From Chitinispirillaceae bacterium (GTDB lineage: Bacteria > Fibrobacterota > Chitinivibrionia > Chitinivibrionales > Chitinispirillaceae), in assembly GCA_016932075.1 (NCBI GenBank), contig JAFGDP010000151.1, positions 1 to 33,836 on the forward strand: DNA of 33,836 nt, in the 5' to 3' direction. This document shows, in pieces, positions 8,565-17,264 of the stretch. Both the position numbers and the translations under genes were made by a program. The notes under the pieces were generated by a model that saw only the letters and a list, made by a program, of their open reading frames with translations, ran no database searches and had not been told where the DNA came from. Positions within the stretch are counted from its first letter, which is position 1. Every line of letters begins with the position of its first letter.

Positions 8565-9542
8565 TTACTGTCCACGACTCTCGTGAACCAGGCGGGTCAG
8601 TTCATGGATGACCTGGGCCACCCCGTCACCCGTGACAGCCGACATGCGAAACCATCCTCCGGGTGTATCCTGGTCGGGCTTTTCAGGTACAAGGTCTGTT
8701 TTTGTCAGGATGCAGCATGACGGTTTTTCACCCAGACACGGGCTGTACTGCAGCAGCTCATGCTTGAGCATTTCCGCTTCACGAAGAGGATCAGGAGTGG
8801 TGGCGTCAATAAGAAATGCCAGCACCCGTGTACGCTCAATGTGACGGAGAAAACGGATGCCAAGTCCCTTGCCTTGATGACTGTTTTCGATGAGGCCGGG
8901 GATATCAGCCATGACGAACGGGGAGTACCGTGAACCGCCCTGCACAATACCCAGGTGCGGTTCTGTGGTGGTAAACGGATAATCAGCGATCTTCGGGCGG
9001 GCACGGGAGACGCGAGATAGAAAGGTTGATTTACCGGCATTCGGCCTTCCCACAAGTCCCACATCGGCCAGCACTTTCAGGACGAGCGTGAGTTTTTTTT
9101 CTTCGCCCGGAGCGCCGGGCCGGGCTGACGCGGGATTGCGGTTCCGGCGGGTGACCAGGGATGCGTTGCCCCTGCCGCCCCTGCCGCCACGAGCAATGCA
9201 AAAGGGTATGCCGGTTTTGACACAATCGAGAATCAGCCGGTCGGAGCCGGCGTCCCACACCATGGTGCCAAGCGGGACGGTTATGGTGACGTCGGTCCCG
9301 CTTTTCCCGGTTTTTTGTGAGCCTTTGCCGTGCATGCCGTTCCCTGCGTGAATATGCTGCTTTGCCGTCATGTCCTGAAGCGTATGTTTCTGGGACGATC
9401 CAACGATGAAAACATGGCCCCCTCTGCCGCCGTCACCGCCGTCAGGCCGTCCTTTCGGCTTGTACGGCTGCCGTTCATATGAATGGCAGCCATTGCCGCC
9501 TTTGCCGGCCCTGACCTCTATGCACGCTTCATCGATAAACAT
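8565..9542 (-). CDS. obgE: Obg-family GTPase
   Basis: This is a ribosome-associated GTPase needed for 50S subunit maturation and stress control. The 325-aa protein has the glycine-rich Obg fold first (FIDEACIEVRAGKGGNGCHSY, GGDGGRGG), then the G domain with G1 GRPNAGKST (165-173), G3 DIPGLIE (213-219) and G4 TKTD (280-283). It ends soon after the G domain, so the optional C-terminal OCT domain is absent, as in many species. The start ATG is preceded by AGGAGAGG. It is the last gene of the long minus-strand run, 39 bases downstream of the FmdB-like gene. It converges on the C25 gene with only 25 bases between stops and no obvious terminator. Confidence 0.95.
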   Translation of the reverse strand: MFIDEACIEVRAGKGGNGCHSYERQPYKPKGRPDGGDGGRGGHVFIVGSSQKHTLQDMTAKQHIHAGNGMHGKGSQKTGKSGTDVTITVPLGTMVWDAGSDRLILDCVKTGIPFCIARGGRGGRGNASLVTRRNRNPASARPGAPGEEKKLTLVLKVLADVGLVGRPNAGKSTFLSRVSRARPKIADYPFTTTEPHLGIVQGGSRYSPFVMADIPGLIENSHQGKGLGIRFLRHIERTRVLAFLIDATTPDPLREAEMLKHELLQYSPCLGEKPSCCILTKTDLVPEKPDQDTPGGWFRMSAVTGDGVAQVIHELTRLVHESRGQ

Positions 9543-9581
9543 GAATCGCCTCTCTCCTGCAGTAACGGGCCGGGAAGCGGA

Positions 9582-9893
9582 TTACTCTTTTTTGGACGTC
9601 GAAGAAGAGGATCCCGCAGAACCGCCGTCCGCCTTTTTCGCGGAGTCGCTGCCGGATGATGGCGCTGGTGGTGGTGAATCGGATTTTGCTTTTTTCTTAT
9701 AGGTGTCGCTGCGATAATCAGTGATATAGAAACCGCTGCCTTTGAACAGGAATCCTGCGCCCGGTGAAAATAGACGTTTCACCCTGCCGTTGCACCCCTC
9801 TTTTTTGCATTTTTTTATAGGTTCGGCATTGATACTCTGGAACTCTTCAAATATGAATCCGCATTTAGTGCATTCGTATTCATAGGTCGGCAT
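9582..9893 (-). CDS. FmdB-family zinc-ribbon regulatory protein
   Basis: This is a 103-aa small protein of the FmdB/CxxC_CxxC_SSSS family. It begins MPTYEYECTKCGFIFEEFQS, the usual start, with a second pair of cysteines in KKCKKEGCNG, so a single zinc ribbon is expected at about residues 8-39. FLFKGSGFYITDY follows, also typical. The tail from about residue 70 is a low-complexity Ser/Gly/Lys region. The family was named from a putative formamidase regulator, but its general role is unclear. It sits directly before obgE and after rimO, suggesting a translation-related operon. Confidence 0.88.
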   Translation of the reverse strand: MPTYEYECTKCGFIFEEFQSINAEPIKKCKKEGCNGRVKRLFSPGAGFLFKGSGFYITDYRSDTYKKKAKSDSPPPAPSSGSDSAKKADGGSAGSSSSTSKKE

Positions 9894-10008
9894 ATGCTGG
9901 TTCGCTCGCTCCTTGGCTGCAGAAGTTGTTTACAGGGGAAGAAAAATATATCAGGTGGTCGGTGCGGGGCAATGGGCCGTGCCTCATGGGATTCGAACCC
10001 TGCAGCAG

Positions 10009-11301
10009 TCAGACGGTGATGGCGCCAAAGAGATCATGATCGTCAGACGCCGTGATCCGGACCTTCACCAGCGATCCCGCCGCGTATCCCGCCTGGTCTA
10101 TGAACACCCTTCCGTCAATCTCAGGGGCGTCGATCCGGGAACGGCCAACAAGAGGAAATCCGGAAATTCCGGTGCGACCGTCTATGATCGCATCGATGAT
10201 TGATCCGGTTTTTTTTTCAAGCAGTTCGCGGCTGATCTCCCTTTGGCATGTCATGATTTCCTCGCAGCGGCGTTGTACGGTGTCATGACGCGGTCGTGGC
10301 CTCAGGCAAAACGCTTTTGTTCCGGTTTCAGGGGAGTACGGGAACACACCGAGCCGGTCAAACCTGATCTCCTCTATGAACCGGATAAGCTGCTTGAAAT
10401 GTGCACCGGTTTCACCCGGGAAACCGATAATAAAGGTGGTACGCAGCCCGGCGCCGGGTACGCTTTCGCGGATGCGGTAAAGCAGTTCATAAACGGCACC
10501 TGACAGAGGACGCCGGTTCATGGCAATGAGAATCCGGTCGGCGATATGCTGGAGAGGAATGTCAAAATAGGGGCAGAGCCGTTTTTCAACGGCGAAGAGT
10601 TGCAGCAGGTCGTTGCCAATCAGGGCGGGATGAAGGTACATGACTCTGATCCAGGGGATGGTGGTCGCGGCAAGCAAGGCTTCGATAAGACGGACAAGCG
10701 AGCATTTCGAGTCGCGGCCATAGTTAGAGCTGTCCTGCGCAACGAGGACGAGCTCTCGCGCTCCCTGTTCTTCAAGCCACTGCGCTTCATGCAGAACCTC
10801 CTGCAGTGGCCGGCTCGTATAAGGGCCCCGGATCTGCGGTATAACGCAGTACGTGCAGCCGTGAGAACAACCTTCGGCGATTTTGAGGTATTGTGTATGG
10901 AGCGGCGGCGCAAGCTCCCGGAGGAACCCTTGAAGCGACCCTGAAGCATTTGCACCGGCAATAAGCTGCTCCCAGTCATGGACACCGGTCCAGAGGTCGA
11001 CTTCAGGGAATTCCGCACGGATTTCGTCACGGTAGCGCTCGGAAAAACAGCCGCTTACAATAAGCGCGGAACAGCGCCCTGTTTTTTTGAGTTGTGCAAG
11101 CTCCAGGATCGCCTCGATCGCCTCCTCCTGCGCTTCACGGATGAATGCACACGTGTTGACAACGATGATTCCGGCCTTCGCAAAATCATCGGTCACCGGG
11201 TGTCCGGCGGATCGGAAACGGTACAGGATTCGTTCGCCATCGATTCGATTTTTCGCGCAACCGAGGTTGCACAAGGCAACAGGAGCTTTCGACGGGACCA
11301 T
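10009..11301 (-). CDS. rimO: Ribosomal protein S12 methylthiotransferase
   Basis: This radical-SAM enzyme adds a methylthio group to an aspartate of ribosomal protein S12, using two 4Fe-4S clusters. Counting from the ATG at 11301 (430 aa), the N-terminal MTTase domain has cluster cysteines Cys15 (NLGCAKNRIDGE), Cys51 (VNTCAFI) and Cys85 (VSGCFSERY). The radical-SAM CxxxCxxC is Cys145, Cys149, Cys152. LGCAKNRIDGE and NTCAFIREAQEEAIEAI distinguish RimO from MiaB. A TRAM domain ends the protein. The frame extends to a GTG at 11391 that would overlap the upstream lipoprotein gene, but those 30 residues look non-native. Neither start has a convincing ribosome binding site, so the start is uncertain. 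Confidence 0.93.
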   Translation of the reverse strand: MVPSKAPVALCNLGCAKNRIDGERILYRFRSAGHPVTDDFAKAGIIVVNTCAFIREAQEEAIEAILELAQLKKTGRCSALIVSGCFSERYRDEIRAEFPEVDLWTGVHDWEQLIAGANASGSLQGFLRELAPPLHTQYLKIAEGCSHGCTYCVIPQIRGPYTSRPLQEVLHEAQWLEEQGARELVLVAQDSSNYGRDSKCSLVRLIEALLAATTIPWIRVMYLHPALIGNDLLQLFAVEKRLCPYFDIPLQHIADRILIAMNRRPLSGAVYELLYRIRESVPGAGLRTTFIIGFPGETGAHFKQLIRFIEEIRFDRLGVFPYSPETGTKAFCLRPRPRHDTVQRRCEEIMTCQREISRELLEKKTGSIIDAIIDGRTGISGFPLVGRSRIDAPEIDGRVFIDQAGYAAGSLVKVRITASDDHDLFGAITV

Positions 11302-11384
11302 GAAGGTGGCGGGGAGTGCGGGACGGCGCGGTGGTTGCTTGTTTGAATGACGTGCCGGGATGCCCGGACCGGAACCGGCGGCTG

Positions 11385-12047
11385 CTACCACTTATCGGTA
11401 TCGGTGTTCTGCCAGCTTGAACCTGTTCCCCAGTCGGTTGGAGGAGTTGTGCTGGCAGGAGTTGATCTGGAAGGCACCGGCGTTGAAGAAGGACCGGTTC
11501 TTGACGGTGTCAGCGCGCTCTCTACCACCGTGGCGTCATTGGACTTGCGATCGACCCAGAAGTCGTATCCGGCAGGTCTGAGAATATTCTCCCCGAACGC
11601 GCGCGCATCGGATACGGTGGCAAAACGGCCTATACGGACCCGATAGTAGGTGCCGGGGAGGTCCTCGCGCGGATTCTGTATTTCGGTAACATAGGCGGGA
11701 TGGCCTTTTTCCTTGAGCTCGGTCGCAAGCTCGTCGGCAAGCCAGCGTGAAACCATCGTGGCAACCTGTGTCACATACGCACCACGGGTTGTAAAGACCG
11801 GTACGTACGATCCCTGTGGTTCCTGCTCGCTCATCGAGAAGGTCGGTGACGTCTTGGTTTCAGGATCGGTTTGTTCGCTGTAGAATTCCTTAAACACATC
11901 ACCGGTATCCGACGGCACCGTGTCGGTGGCGCCGGCCGGGGGCGTTGTTTGCTGAAGCTCAGCTGATTTCTTTTTTCCGCAGCCGGACAGCAGGCATGCC
12001 AGGCATGCCAGAACCATTGCTATGACAGCACAACCACGCACAACCAT
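11385..12047 (-). CDS. SPOR-domain lipoprotein
   Basis: This is a 220-aa envelope protein. The ATG at 12047 is chosen over the one at 12071 because AGGAGGAG (complement of 12050-12057) lies just before it. A signal peptide ends in the lipobox LLSGC, so the protein is predicted to be lipid-anchored in the periplasm or outer membrane. A low-complexity Thr/Pro/Asp spacer follows. The region around AYVTQVATMVSRWLADELATELKEKGHPAYVTE, YYRVRIGRFATVSDARAFGENI and GYDFWV matches a SPOR domain, which binds denuded peptidoglycan at division sites. The C-terminus is a Ser/Thr/Pro tail. The neighbours rimO and a secreted TPR protein give no specific function. A division or cell-wall role is inferred from the domain. 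Confidence 0.8.
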   Translation of the reverse strand: MVVRGCAVIAMVLACLACLLSGCGKKKSAELQQTTPPAGATDTVPSDTGDVFKEFYSEQTDPETKTSPTFSMSEQEPQGSYVPVFTTRGAYVTQVATMVSRWLADELATELKEKGHPAYVTEIQNPREDLPGTYYRVRIGRFATVSDARAFGENILRPAGYDFWVDRKSNDATVVESALTPSRTGPSSTPVPSRSTPASTTPPTDWGTGSSWQNTDTDKW

Positions 12048-12096
12048 ATCTCCTCCTGCTCTGTTTTTCATCTACGCACAATAAAATACAATCTGC

Positions 12097-13191
12097 CTAC
12101 TGCAATTCCCGCGGTAACTGGCTGAGAAGCCGTTTTGCCTCAACCGCCTGCGGCGTATCACCGTATTTTTCCACCAGATTCTGGAGCGCCCGGATCGCTT
12201 TGGAGATATTTCCCTTGCGCATCATGTCGTTGGCCTTTTTTGACAGCTCGGCCGCTTTTTCGATGCGGTTGGAGTATTTTTTCCCCTTTGCTTTTGGCGC
12301 TTCCTGGGCATATTTGCACAATGCAAAACGGTAGTCGCCGTAATGCACGTTGAGGCAGGCAGGTTTGCCTTCGATGGAGGTGCAGAGTTCTTTGTTGTCG
12401 AATAAAAAGAGTTTGTCCTTTTTCCGGTAGGTCGCCTGGAGCTTGAGTACCTCGACGTTGTTGAAATAGACGGTTAACCGGTGGGGAAGCGGCACGCCGT
12501 CTTTCTCTTCATAGACGAAGAGGTAGCGCGCATTCATCATGTCGGCTTTCGGTTTTTCCGACCCGGTGCCGAAGGTACGTGAGTATCGTACGGTCGAGAG
12601 TTCATACACCAGGCGCGACGACGCGCTGATCGTAAGGGTGAGCATGGTAAGCCAGCTTTCGTGGACGAATGTTCCCATGTCCTGATAGGAATAAGCGAAC
12701 CGTTCCCCCGTGGGTGCAAGGCTGACTTTATAGGCCGGTTCGTTCGCATAGGTGCACGTGTCATGGAACACCTTGGTTTCGCCCATTATTTTGGAGAATT
12801 CATTGGGCTGTCGGTATTTGACCACGGACGACACCACGATGTCGATCAGCTCCACCGGATTGAGGATACCGCTTAACAGTTCGCGGGTTTGCGAAGAGTA
12901 TGATTCATTGGCGAGCACCAGATCGAACGCAACGCCGTTAAAGCTTTCATTGTAGACGGGCATCTCAATTTTCAGGCTGTCCAGGGCGTTTTTCATCTCG
13001 TCGGCGATGGAGCCGGTGAGCGTGACCGGCACGCAGTACTTTTTCGGGAAAAAGGGGAAGAGGAGCTCCTGCGGAGATTGAATGCCCTTTATCAGCGAAA
13101 ATCCATCCGGCTGCTTTTTTGAACCCGCAGCGAGTGACGGAGGGAAGGCAATAAGGGAAAGCATGCAGAGTGAGGTGATAATGGTTTTCAT
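12097..13191 (-). CDS. Exported protein with C-terminal TPR-like helices, function unknown
   Basis: I do not recognise the family. The ATG at 13191 follows the hisB stop by two bases and begins a signal peptide (MKTIITSLCMLSLIAFPPSLAAG). A longer frame to 13251 would overlap hisB and hide that signal. The 364-aa protein has a mixed alpha/beta middle with strands such as YLFVYEEKDGVPLPHRLTVYF and VLKLQATYRKKDKLFLFDNKELC, loosely like LolA/outer-membrane carrier beta sheets. The last 60 residues (KAAELSKKANDMMRKGNISKA, LVEKYGDTPQAVEAKRLL) look like a TPR pair. A periplasmic or envelope role is likely; no catalytic residues are evident. Confidence 0.6.
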   Translation of the reverse strand: MKTIITSLCMLSLIAFPPSLAAGSKKQPDGFSLIKGIQSPQELLFPFFPKKYCVPVTLTGSIADEMKNALDSLKIEMPVYNESFNGVAFDLVLANESYSSQTRELLSGILNPVELIDIVVSSVVKYRQPNEFSKIMGETKVFHDTCTYANEPAYKVSLAPTGERFAYSYQDMGTFVHESWLTMLTLTISASSRLVYELSTVRYSRTFGTGSEKPKADMMNARYLFVYEEKDGVPLPHRLTVYFNNVEVLKLQATYRKKDKLFLFDNKELCTSIEGKPACLNVHYGDYRFALCKYAQEAPKAKGKKYSNRIEKAAELSKKANDMMRKGNISKAIRALQNLVEKYGDTPQAVEAKRLLSQLPRELQ

Positions 13192-13193
13192 AA

Positions 13194-13784
13194 TCAAAGC
13201 AGCCCTTTCGTTGTTGGAAGTGAATCGGGTGCCTTCGGATTTATGGCGCACGCCGTGCTGAGCGCCTGACCGAACGACTTGAATATCGCTTCAAGAGAGT
13301 GATGGCTGTTTCTGCCGCGAAGCAGGTCCACATGGATTGTCGTTTTCGCGTTGTCGCTCACCGCCTTGAAAAAATCCTCCGCCAGATCGCATTCGAAATC
13401 ATTGACAGTGCGGTCGGTCAGTGCGACCGTGTAGACCAGGTTGGGCCTTCCTGCAATGTCGATGCACACCCGGGCAAGCGATTCATCCATGGGTACATGG
13501 CTCACGCCGAACCTCCGTATCCCCCGGTGGTCGCCCAGCGCCTGATGCAGCGCCTGGCCCAGGCAGATGCCGATGTCTTCGGCGCTGTGATGGAAATCTA
13601 CCTCAACGTCGCCTTTGCAGGTAAGCGAAAGATCAAAAAGCCCATGCTTGGCAAAGAGGGTGAGCATATGGTTGAAGAATCCGTTTCCGCTGGCAATGGT
13701 CGAATCGCCCTTGCCGTCAAGCGCAAGTGAAAGCTCGATCGTCGTCTCTTTGGTTTTTCTGGTCAGGGTCGCATTCCGCTTCAT
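13194..13784 (-). CDS. hisB: Imidazoleglycerol-phosphate dehydratase
   Basis: The product catalyses the sixth step of histidine synthesis, dehydrating imidazole glycerol phosphate to imidazole acetol phosphate with Mn. The 196-aa monofunctional enzyme shows both metal-binding repeats, HHSAED at 65-70 and HHSLEA at 161-166, plus FFNHMLTLFAKHG and the GRPNLVY stretch. Length is normal for HisB without the phosphatase domain. It follows hisC by ten bases, and that order matches consecutive his pathway genes, while hisF is about 16 kb away on the other strand. Confidence 0.97.
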   Translation of the reverse strand: MKRNATLTRKTKETTIELSLALDGKGDSTIASGNGFFNHMLTLFAKHGLFDLSLTCKGDVEVDFHHSAEDIGICLGQALHQALGDHRGIRRFGVSHVPMDESLARVCIDIAGRPNLVYTVALTDRTVNDFECDLAEDFFKAVSDNAKTTIHVDLLRGRNSHHSLEAIFKSFGQALSTACAINPKAPDSLPTTKGLL

Positions 13785-13794
13785 GTGCTGCTCC

Positions 13795-14874
13795 TTATCG
13801 GGAATCAGTAAAAAACGACCGAAGCGCTGTTTTCAAAGCGGCATTTTCGGATGCGGTGCCGACACTTATCCGCAGACAGCGTTCCAGCATGGGGTAGGTG
13901 GAAACGTCGCGAACCAGTATGCCTGCGTTTCTGAGCGTGTCCCAAAGCGCATCTTTGTCGCGGCACCGGACAAGAATGAAATTTGCGGCGCTCCGGTACA
14001 CGTTTTCAAACGGCAGCGTTTTCAGGAAAGAGAACAGCTCGTCGCGCTCCCTGACAATGGTGCCGTGTGTTTCTGCGATCAGTGCCTGGTTCTTTGCCAG
14101 CATCACGGCGACATGCTCGATAAAAAAGTTGATATTGTACGGCAGTTTGATCTTATTGATCTCCTTTACAACGGCAGGATTTCCCACCAGGTAGCCGAGG
14201 CGCAGGCCGGCTCCGGCGAACGCTTTTGAATAGGACCTCGTGATGATCAGGTGCGGATACTCCGCAAGCAGCGGAACCGCGTCGTAGCCGCCGAACTCGA
14301 CGTACGCCTGGTCGAAAATGCAGAACCCCTTGTGGGCAGAAAGAATCCGCCGCAACCCGTTTTCGTCAATGGTGCTGCCGGTCGGATTGTTCGGGCTGCA
14401 CAGGATCAAGAGGCTGTGCGGATTGGCGTGTGACGCGGCAATGATTCCATCGATGTCGTATTCGAGCGACGTGGTCAATGGCACCGTGCATAACTGTGCG
14501 CCCAGTCCGGTAACGAGCAGCTTGTATACGGTAAAGGTCGGCTGGCACCCGATCACGATGGCATCGCGGTGCGTCAATGACAACAGCAGCACGAGAAGCA
14601 TCTCGTTAGAGCCGTTCCCGACGATCACGCTGCCCGGCCGCGCTCCGACATAGGCGGCAAGCGCATCTTTGAGCTCGTCGGGCACAAAGGGCGGGTAGCG
14701 GTTCCAAGGCCGTTCTCTACAAAAACGTGCCGCCTCTTCCTTTATGGGGAGCGGCCAGTCATAGGGATTCTCGTTCTGGTTCAGCTTTATTGCACACGCT
14801 TCAGGATCGAGATGGTACGCGTTGAGCGAGCGGATGGAGCCGTTTATACGTTCCAAGGTTTCATCGAGATTCAT
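13795..14874 (-). CDS. hisC: Histidinol-phosphate aminotransferase
   Basis: This PLP enzyme transfers an amino group from glutamate to imidazole acetol phosphate. The ATG at 14874 gives a 359-aa protein of normal length; the longer frame to 14976 adds residues not seen in the family. Features are LNQNENPYDWP (substrate side), the PNNPTG motif near residue 161, and the PLP lysine Lys217 in RSYSKAFAGAGLRLGYL. Its start overlaps the end of the small upstream membrane protein gene by 14 bases, suggesting translational coupling. Confidence 0.95.
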   Translation of the reverse strand: MNLDETLERINGSIRSLNAYHLDPEACAIKLNQNENPYDWPLPIKEEAARFCRERPWNRYPPFVPDELKDALAAYVGARPGSVIVGNGSNEMLLVLLLSLTHRDAIVIGCQPTFTVYKLLVTGLGAQLCTVPLTTSLEYDIDGIIAASHANPHSLLILCSPNNPTGSTIDENGLRRILSAHKGFCIFDQAYVEFGGYDAVPLLAEYPHLIITRSYSKAFAGAGLRLGYLVGNPAVVKEINKIKLPYNINFFIEHVAVMLAKNQALIAETHGTIVRERDELFSFLKTLPFENVYRSAANFILVRCRDKDALWDTLRNAGILVRDVSTYPMLERCLRISVGTASENAALKTALRSFFTDSR

Positions 14875-14998
14875 AGTGTTTGGTAATTTTGTCCGTGAAT
14901 GCGGTGATATTTTTTTCAAGCTCGTTGACCTCGACAACCAGGTAGAAGCATAACACGAGGACACCGATGACGGCACCTATGAGAAGAACGATCAGCAT
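14861..14998 (-). CDS. Small single-pass membrane protein with a short amphipathic tail
   Basis: From the ATG at 14998 this encodes 45 aa: a hydrophobic helix (MLIVLLIGAVIGVLVLCFYLV) and a charged tail (EVNELEKNITAFTDKI). GGGGGAG lies about seven bases before the ATG, which supports this start over the longer GTG start at 15079. It overlaps hisC by 14 bases and starts 72 bases after tatD ends. I do not recognise a family. The pattern resembles small inner-membrane proteins with a coiled-coil-like cytoplasmic end. Overlap with hisC may serve mainly for coupling. Confidence 0.55.
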   Translation of the reverse strand: MLIVLLIGAVIGVLVLCFYLVVEVNELEKNITAFTDKITKHYESR

Positions 14999-15069
14999 TA
15001 AAAGCTCCCCCGACAGGATGATGAAGAAAAAATATAATGCGTCAGGGCGGTGAAAAACAGAAAAGAGCG

Positions 15070-15849
15070 TCAGACGCACTTTTCGGCAACGGCTCCCCGG
15101 GAAAGAAACAACCGTGCAAAATTGTGCGCGAGCGCCTCCTGCAGGATCTCGGCTGAAATGTTTTTTTCCCGTGCGACCGTTTCCCCGGTATGGACAACCA
15201 GCGCGGGATGGTTTTTTTGACCGCGGAAGGGGGCCGGCGTCAAATAGGGCGAATCGGTTTCAATGAAAAGCCGGTCAAGCGGAACATGACGGATAAGCCG
15301 TCGTATGCTGCTGTCAAAGGTCACAATGCCTGAAAAGGAAATGCAATACCCGGCCTCAAGAATCCGCTCCAGAATGTCTCTGGAACCGGTAAAACAGTGG
15401 AAAATCACCTTTTTATTGCCGATGGATTGACAGGTCTCCATGACCGGGATCTCTGCGCCGCGGGAATGGACTATTGCGGGCATGTCCAGTTCCTGCGCAA
15501 TGGCAAGCTGTTTTTCAAAGGGCGGTCTTTGGATTTCTAAAGAGGGATAGGTGGAATTGGCGCAGTCAAGGCCGATTTCTCCTACCGCTAGTATGCCTCT
15601 GCATAAAAGCTGGGCCTTCAGCCGTGATTCCCAGTGTGCGGGCAGATGGATCGAATCAAAGGGCGAAATACCAGCTGTTCCGTACAGCGTGTCATAGTGC
15701 GAACACTGTTTGGCTACGGTTTCGGCAGAGGCGAGGTCAGTTGCGGTCGACACAATGACGGATACGCCGGCAACCGCAGCCTCCGCGACGCGCTGTTCCA
15801 GTTCGGTTTCAGATAATCTGTCAAGATGGGCGTGAATGTCAATCCACAT
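15070..15849 (-). CDS. tatD: TatD-family metal-dependent hydrolase (DNase)
   Basis: This is a TIM-barrel amidohydrolase-like phosphoesterase. Members act as 3'-5' exonucleases or related hydrolases. Counting from the ATG at 15849 (259 aa), the metal ligands begin with His6 and His8 in MWIDIHAHLDR, then GEIGLD, VHSRGA and FHCFTGS, and FIETDSPYLTP near the C-terminus. All expected motifs are visible. The frame extends to an ATG at 15888 that would overlap the upstream rodZ-like gene by about 30 bases; the shorter start fits the family (MLIDTHCHLD-like). The ribosome binding site is poor at both. Confidence 0.92.
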   Translation of the reverse strand: MWIDIHAHLDRLSETELEQRVAEAAVAGVSVIVSTATDLASAETVAKQCSHYDTLYGTAGISPFDSIHLPAHWESRLKAQLLCRGILAVGEIGLDCANSTYPSLEIQRPPFEKQLAIAQELDMPAIVHSRGAEIPVMETCQSIGNKKVIFHCFTGSRDILERILEAGYCISFSGIVTFDSSIRRLIRHVPLDRLFIETDSPYLTPAPFRGQKNHPALVVHTGETVAREKNISAEILQEALAHNFARLFLSRGAVAEKCV

Positions 15850-15857
15850 GGGGAACA

Positions 15858-17264
15858 CTAGTCCCGGTTCTGAAAAACCTCGTTCCATTTTGCGGAGTTC
15901 CAGGTCGAAACCGTGCCTGAAGAGTCAATTTTAAACGAAACAACGCCGCTGCCCGGTACGGCAACAGGTTTCCCGTCAAGAGTGATGGATACGGCTTCAT
16001 TGACACCAATATGCACGTTAAAACTGTCTCCGGCAGAGAACGATATCGATTTTCCCTCCCTGAGCAGGTTGCGCCACTGTTTTCCATCGTAAAACACACG
16101 CGCCCAGCAGGAGTCGCTGGTAACCGATAACCGCAGCTTCATTTTTTTCGCCGATAGGGAGGTTGCAGGAGACGCGGTTTTCTCTGCTGTATCTGCAGGG
16201 GCAGGGGTCGTTTTTGCCAGGTCTTTTTTCTGGCGTGCAAGATCTGTTCCTGCCGTTTCCGCATCCTTCTTTTTCTCTTCTTTCTTCAGGTGGGTGGATG
16301 TAGGTCCTTGTACCGAAGAATCCGGGGTTTTTGAAGCCGCAGAGGAATCCCTGCTTTTTTTCAAGGCCGCCGTTTTTTTCCGTGCGCTGTCTTGGGACGG
16401 GAGGGCTTGCGGTGATGGCTGTTTGAGAGAGTCAGGTTGTTTTTTCCGGCCGGTGGCGGCAACCGCTCCGCTATCCTTGACCTGCGTGACAGTCGGTTTC
16501 GATTTTTTCAAGGAGTCGTGCGTGCTTTTTTTTCGCTCGTTTTTTGCGTCCGGTGCCGCAACGCCGGATTCCACGCTTTTCGCCATAATCCCGGCCGGTT
16601 TCTGTTTCACCGTGTCTTTGATAATCTGTTTTTTCAGCCGTAATCCAGTGAGAAGAGCCGGACGATTATCGGTTTCTTTTTTCATTGCCGCCCTTGAACC
16701 GGCAGGCGCATCTTTCTGTTCAGAGGGCGGTAGCAAGGAATCATGGGCGGCCGAGGCTGCGGGTTTGCCCTGTTCGCTTTGCGCAAGTTTCTTTTCCGGC
16801 AGCGGTGCGCCGAACCATCCCTGCTTACTGCCGGCGATGATGAGGGCTACGGCCAGCAGGACAATGGCGAGAAGTACCAGCGGAATCGCGATTCGGGAGT
16901 TTTTTCTTTCTTTAACAGCTGAAATATTTATTTTCGTGCTGGAATCCTTGCGCAACGTATCAACGCCCGTCACCCCGCGTTCATCGAAAAACCGCATGAG
17001 CAGCTCTTCCGGGTTCAGGGAGAAATAGACGCATAGCGACCGTAGATAGACGCGAATGTAAGTGTCGCCGGGCAGTTCGTCGTAGTCGTTCGCCTCAAGC
17101 GCCTGAACATACCGGGCGTTGAGTTTCAGCTCCTTTGCAAGCGTTTCAACGTCGATACCGCGTATTTCCCTGGCTTTTCTGAGGATTTCGCCAATCCGTT
17201 CATTGCCTGCAGCGTGGGGATCCGGTGTTTCGGATTGAGGAGTATTCGGCGTGTTTCTACTCAT
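15858..17264 (-). CDS. rodZ: RodZ-like helix-turn-helix membrane protein with long charged linker
   Basis: This is a cytoskeletal membrane protein expected to tie MreB to the elongation machinery. The 468-aa product has a cytoplasmic HTH_25 domain at about 23-95 (IGEILRKAREIRGIDVETLAKEL, YIRVYLRSLCVYF), then a transmembrane helix at about 124-145. A very long Lys/Ser/Pro/Ala-rich spacer follows (about 150-375), and a C-terminal beta domain (RLSVTSDSCWARVFYDGKQW, HIGVNEAVSITLDGKPV) matches the DUF4115 region. The gene starts inside the last codons of maf (overlap of 8 bases), so translation is probably coupled. The linker is longer and more lysine-rich than in the textbook RodZ. Assignment rests on architecture. 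Confidence 0.85.
   Translation of the reverse strand: MSRNTPNTPQSETPDPHAAGNERIGEILRKAREIRGIDVETLAKELKLNARYVQALEANDYDELPGDTYIRVYLRSLCVYFSLNPEELLMRFFDERGVTGVDTLRKDSSTKINISAVKERKNSRIAIPLVLLAIVLLAVALIIAGSKQGWFGAPLPEKKLAQSEQGKPAASAAHDSLLPPSEQKDAPAGSRAAMKKETDNRPALLTGLRLKKQIIKDTVKQKPAGIMAKSVESGVAAPDAKNERKKSTHDSLKKSKPTVTQVKDSGAVAATGRKKQPDSLKQPSPQALPSQDSARKKTAALKKSRDSSAASKTPDSSVQGPTSTHLKKEEKKKDAETAGTDLARQKKDLAKTTPAPADTAEKTASPATSLSAKKMKLRLSVTSDSCWARVFYDGKQWRNLLREGKSISFSAGDSFNVHIGVNEAVSITLDGKPVAVPGSGVVSFKIDSSGTVSTWNSAKWNEVFQNRD

Noticed and set aside
9988..10000. GGGATTCGAACCC, the reverse complement of a tRNA T-loop sequence (GGTTCGAATCC type), next to the rimO stop
   Set aside because: Only three base pairs close the arm; the outer stem positions mismatch, no CCA end falls at the right distance, and rimO coding sequence occupies the place of the other arms. 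At most a chance match or a remnant.
16294..17028. 244-codon plus-strand frame opposite the rodZ-like gene
   Set aside because: It mirrors the Lys/Ser-rich linker on the opposite strand, giving Phe/Ser-rich low-complexity sequence with no support.
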